A DNA stretch of 17,024 bases from Methanosarcina sp. UBA402. Its GTDB lineage: Archaea > Halobacteriota > Methanosarcinia > Methanosarcinales > Methanosarcinaceae. Of this stretch, positions 15,597 to 17,024 are shown piece by piece. Position 1 is the stretch's first letter, and the number at the start of each line of letters is the position of its first letter. The translations under genes were made by a program, and so were the position numbers. The DNA lies in the NCBI GenBank assembly GCA_002509325.1, contig DADO01000059.1, positions 1 through 17,024 of the forward strand, written 5' to 3'. Below the pieces are notes generated by a model, which had not been told where the DNA came from, ran no database searches, and saw only the letters and a list, made by a program, of their open reading frames with translations.

Positions 15597-16565
15597 TTAG
15601 GCCGTTTTCGTTTCCCTCATAACCGCAGCCATCGAATGCAACAAAATCCCTGTCAATGTCATAAAAGTCCCTACAATAATGAGCAGAATCATAACCATTG
15701 TAGGCCCAAAATTCAACCCCTTACCAAGCATAAACTCATGCAAGAAACGAGCACCCATATACAGCCCCCCTAACCCAAGAGCAATTCCAGGGGCTGTGAA
15801 GTAATATAGAGGCCTGTCAAACTCGACGTCCTTTAAAATCATAACAAGGACCCCAATACCATGTTTTACCGGGTTTTCGGTTGAGCAGTCAACGTCATAT
15901 CGGACTCCGATTTCAACTTCAGTTATGCGGAGGCTGTGATGGCCAGCATCGGCTAGCATTTCACTTTCTATTGCCATGCCCTGGGCATTGAAGCGGAAAA
16001 CATCTTTTATCGAGGCTGAAAAGGCACGAAAACCGCTCTGGGAATCAGTAATCTTAAGTCCGGAATTCATGTTTGTAGCAGTATCAAGGATTGTCTGGCC
16101 TACACGGCGATAAATAGGGGTGTTTTTGTCATGGTGGTTCAGGTATCGGCTGCCGTTGACCATGTCGGCTCCGCCTTTGATAATGGGGTCAACAAGTTTA
16201 GGGATGTCGTCAGGGTTGTGCTGGCCGTCAGAATCCATAGTAACTATTATGTCTGCGCCCAGGTTGGCTGCGGCTGCAAAGCCGGTCTTGAGGGCTGCAC
16301 CTTTTCCTTTATTTATCTCATGTTGAACAACTTCAGCACCTGCGTTCCTGGCAATCTCAGCTGTCCTGTCTGAACTGCCGTCATCGACTACGATCACGTT
16401 GTCGGCATAGAATTTGGTAAGGAGGACTACGCTTCCAATGGATACCTCCTCATTCAAGGCAGGAAGGATTACCGTGATATTCTGCGGAGCTGTGCCCTTA
16501 ACGCACTGGCTTTGTTCCTGGGCAGTATACTCGGCGCTCTCGCCCACAAATAATTCGTTGTTCAA
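15597..16565 (-). CDS. GT2 glycosyltransferase with two C-terminal membrane helices (dolichyl-phosphate mannosyltransferase-like)
   Basis: A 322-residue enzyme. The GT-A domain has ITVILPALNEEVSIGSVV (30-47), VVDDGSSDRT (59-68), NKGKGAALKTGF (85-96), MDSDGQHNPDD (110-120) with the D-x-D site, and DSQSGFRAF (174-182), all hallmarks of polyprenyl-phosphate hexose synthases. Two hydrophobic segments near 248-270 and 283-312 anchor it to the membrane. By family knowledge it would load a hexose from a nucleotide sugar onto a polyprenyl (dolichyl) phosphate, giving a lipid-linked donor for extracytoplasmic GT-C enzymes; the 611-residue membrane protein is a possible user. The start is a TTG at 16565 with only AGG adjacent, so the true start could be slightly downstream (GTG at 16547). 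The first 28 residues precede the domain and are poorly conserved in such enzymes. Confidence 0.9.
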   Translation of the reverse strand: MNNELFVGESAEYTAQEQSQCVKGTAPQNITVILPALNEEVSIGSVVLLTKFYADNVIVVDDGSSDRTAEIARNAGAEVVQHEINKGKGAALKTGFAAAANLGADIIVTMDSDGQHNPDDIPKLVDPIIKGGADMVNGSRYLNHHDKNTPIYRRVGQTILDTATNMNSGLKITDSQSGFRAFSASIKDVFRFNAQGMAIESEMLADAGHHSLRITEVEIGVRYDVDCSTENPVKHGIGVLVMILKDVEFDRPLYYFTAPGIALGLGGLYMGARFLHEFMLGKGLNFGPTMVMILLIIVGTFMTLTGILLHSMAAVMRETKTA

Positions 16566-16707
16566 CCTGGATGGCCCCTAAACACCTCATGCAATATTTA
16601 GAATGAATTTGCATATAGACCTGAAAGGTCATTTAATCCAAATAATAGTATAACTGTTTAATAGATCATACAATATTAATTTTTTGGAGTCAAATATGAA
16701 AAACTGT

Positions 16708-16717
16708 TATATAAATA
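16708..16717 (+). promoter_or_regulatory. Candidate TATA box in the cluster leader
   Basis: TTATATAAAT is a good match to archaeal TATA boxes and is near-symmetric, so either direction is possible. On the plus strand it would start transcription near 16740; no clear gene follows within the window. Confidence 0.3.
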
Positions 16718-16793
16718 TGCTGAAATTAACATAAGAACATAACATAATTGGAGAATAATAGCATTGAGCAAGCAATTATCAAAATTAATATAA

Positions 16794-16810
16794 AGTTATA
16801 TTATATAACT
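16794..16810. promoter_or_regulatory. 17-base palindrome, candidate operator
   Basis: AGTTATATTATATAACT is perfectly symmetric about its central base. A dimeric regulator site is one reading; in sequence this AT-rich a chance palindrome is the other. It lies about 230 bases upstream of the first gene of the cluster. Confidence 0.3.
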
Positions 16811-16989
16811 AAAAGCTTGAAAAAAACTCCCAAAACCTAAACATCCACAAAATAGCTTTCACAAAATATAAAAAGATATTTCAAAAAAGCCATCTATAGA
16901 ACTTAAAATCATTCCCGCTCATATTCCATGCATGTCGATTACATTCTGAATACTTCTTCTGACATACCCCAGGCTTGAGGGCACTTGCC

Positions 16990-17024
16990 GCAACCGTTGA
17001 ACCGCAACCGTTGAACCGCAACCG
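16990..17024. repeat. 14-bp tandem repeat, two and a half copies, running off the window
   Basis: The unit GCAACCGTTGAACC is repeated exactly at 16990-17003 and 17004-17017, with a third copy starting at 17018 and cut by the window edge. Each unit contains the near-palindrome CAACCGTTG. Its GC-rich composition stands out from the surrounding AT-rich DNA. The full array length is unknown. Confidence 0.8.

Larger units (their letters stand above)
16566..17024. other. 459-base AT-rich region without a recognisable gene
   Basis: This is the upstream side of the whole minus-strand cluster and may hold its promoter as well as one for a plus-strand gene off the right edge. Visible in it are a TATA-like sequence, a 17-base palindrome and a short tandem repeat at the window edge, each listed separately. 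No frame in either direction looks convincingly coding. Confidence 0.6.

Noticed and set aside
16764..16793. Possible nine-codon leader peptide (TTG start after GGAG)
   Set aside because: Too short to support; no downstream gene in the same direction within the window.
16990..17024. Start of a CRISPR array
   Set aside because: Direct 14-bp head-to-tail repeats without spacers; not the repeat-spacer pattern, and no cas genes.

Overview
The window looks like chromosomal DNA of a methanogenic archaeon, most likely Methanosarcina or a close relative. That assignment is an inference from low GC content, ribosome-binding sites of the GGTGA/AGGTGA type a few bases before starts, several TTG starts, archaeal TATA-like promoter elements, and the character of the glycosyltransferases. 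No rRNA, tRNA or other marker gene is present to confirm it.

Everything intact is on the minus strand, so the locus reads from right to left. It is a cell-surface glycan (exopolysaccharide, S-layer glycan or lipid-linked oligosaccharide) gene cluster. In order of transcription: a membrane-anchored GT2 glycosyltransferase of the polyprenyl-phosphate mannosyltransferase type (15597-16565); a compact block of UDP-GlcNAc 2-epimerase (wecB), two NAD-dependent sugar epimerase/dehydratases and a GT4 glycosyltransferase (15395 down to 11136); a decayed stretch with glycosyltransferase relics and a small inverted-repeat element (about 10156-11140); a GT2 enzyme (9203-10150); a 369-base gap; a GT4 enzyme (7634-8833); a relic of a third 2-epimerase (about 7476-7653); another GT4 enzyme (6269-7438); a 388-base gap with inverted repeats and an ORF fragment; and a final block of a large polytopic membrane protein, a GT4 enzyme, a second wecB-like 2-epimerase and a Wzx-type flippase (5880 down to 154).

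The gene set fits one pathway. The 2-epimerases and the two SDR enzymes make activated sugars (UDP-ManNAc type and others). Five cytoplasmic GT4/GT2 enzymes assemble the repeat on a lipid carrier. The flippase exports it, and the 611-residue membrane protein is a candidate polymerase or GT-C enzyme working outside. No phosphoglycosyltransferase, UDP-sugar dehydrogenase or oligosaccharyltransferase is seen, so the pathway probably continues outside the window.

The cluster shows heavy remodelling: relics of a GT4 gene and of a wecB gene, a roughly 130-bp MITE-like element whose terminal repeat supplies the stop codon of a glycosyltransferase, a second 86-bp inverted-repeat element, and a 16-bp repeat in inverted orientation bracketing the 6-kb flippase block. 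I found no convincing wholly new system. The most rewarding items are the mobile-element/stop-codon overlap, the gene relics between live glycosyltransferases, and the uncharacterised large membrane protein.
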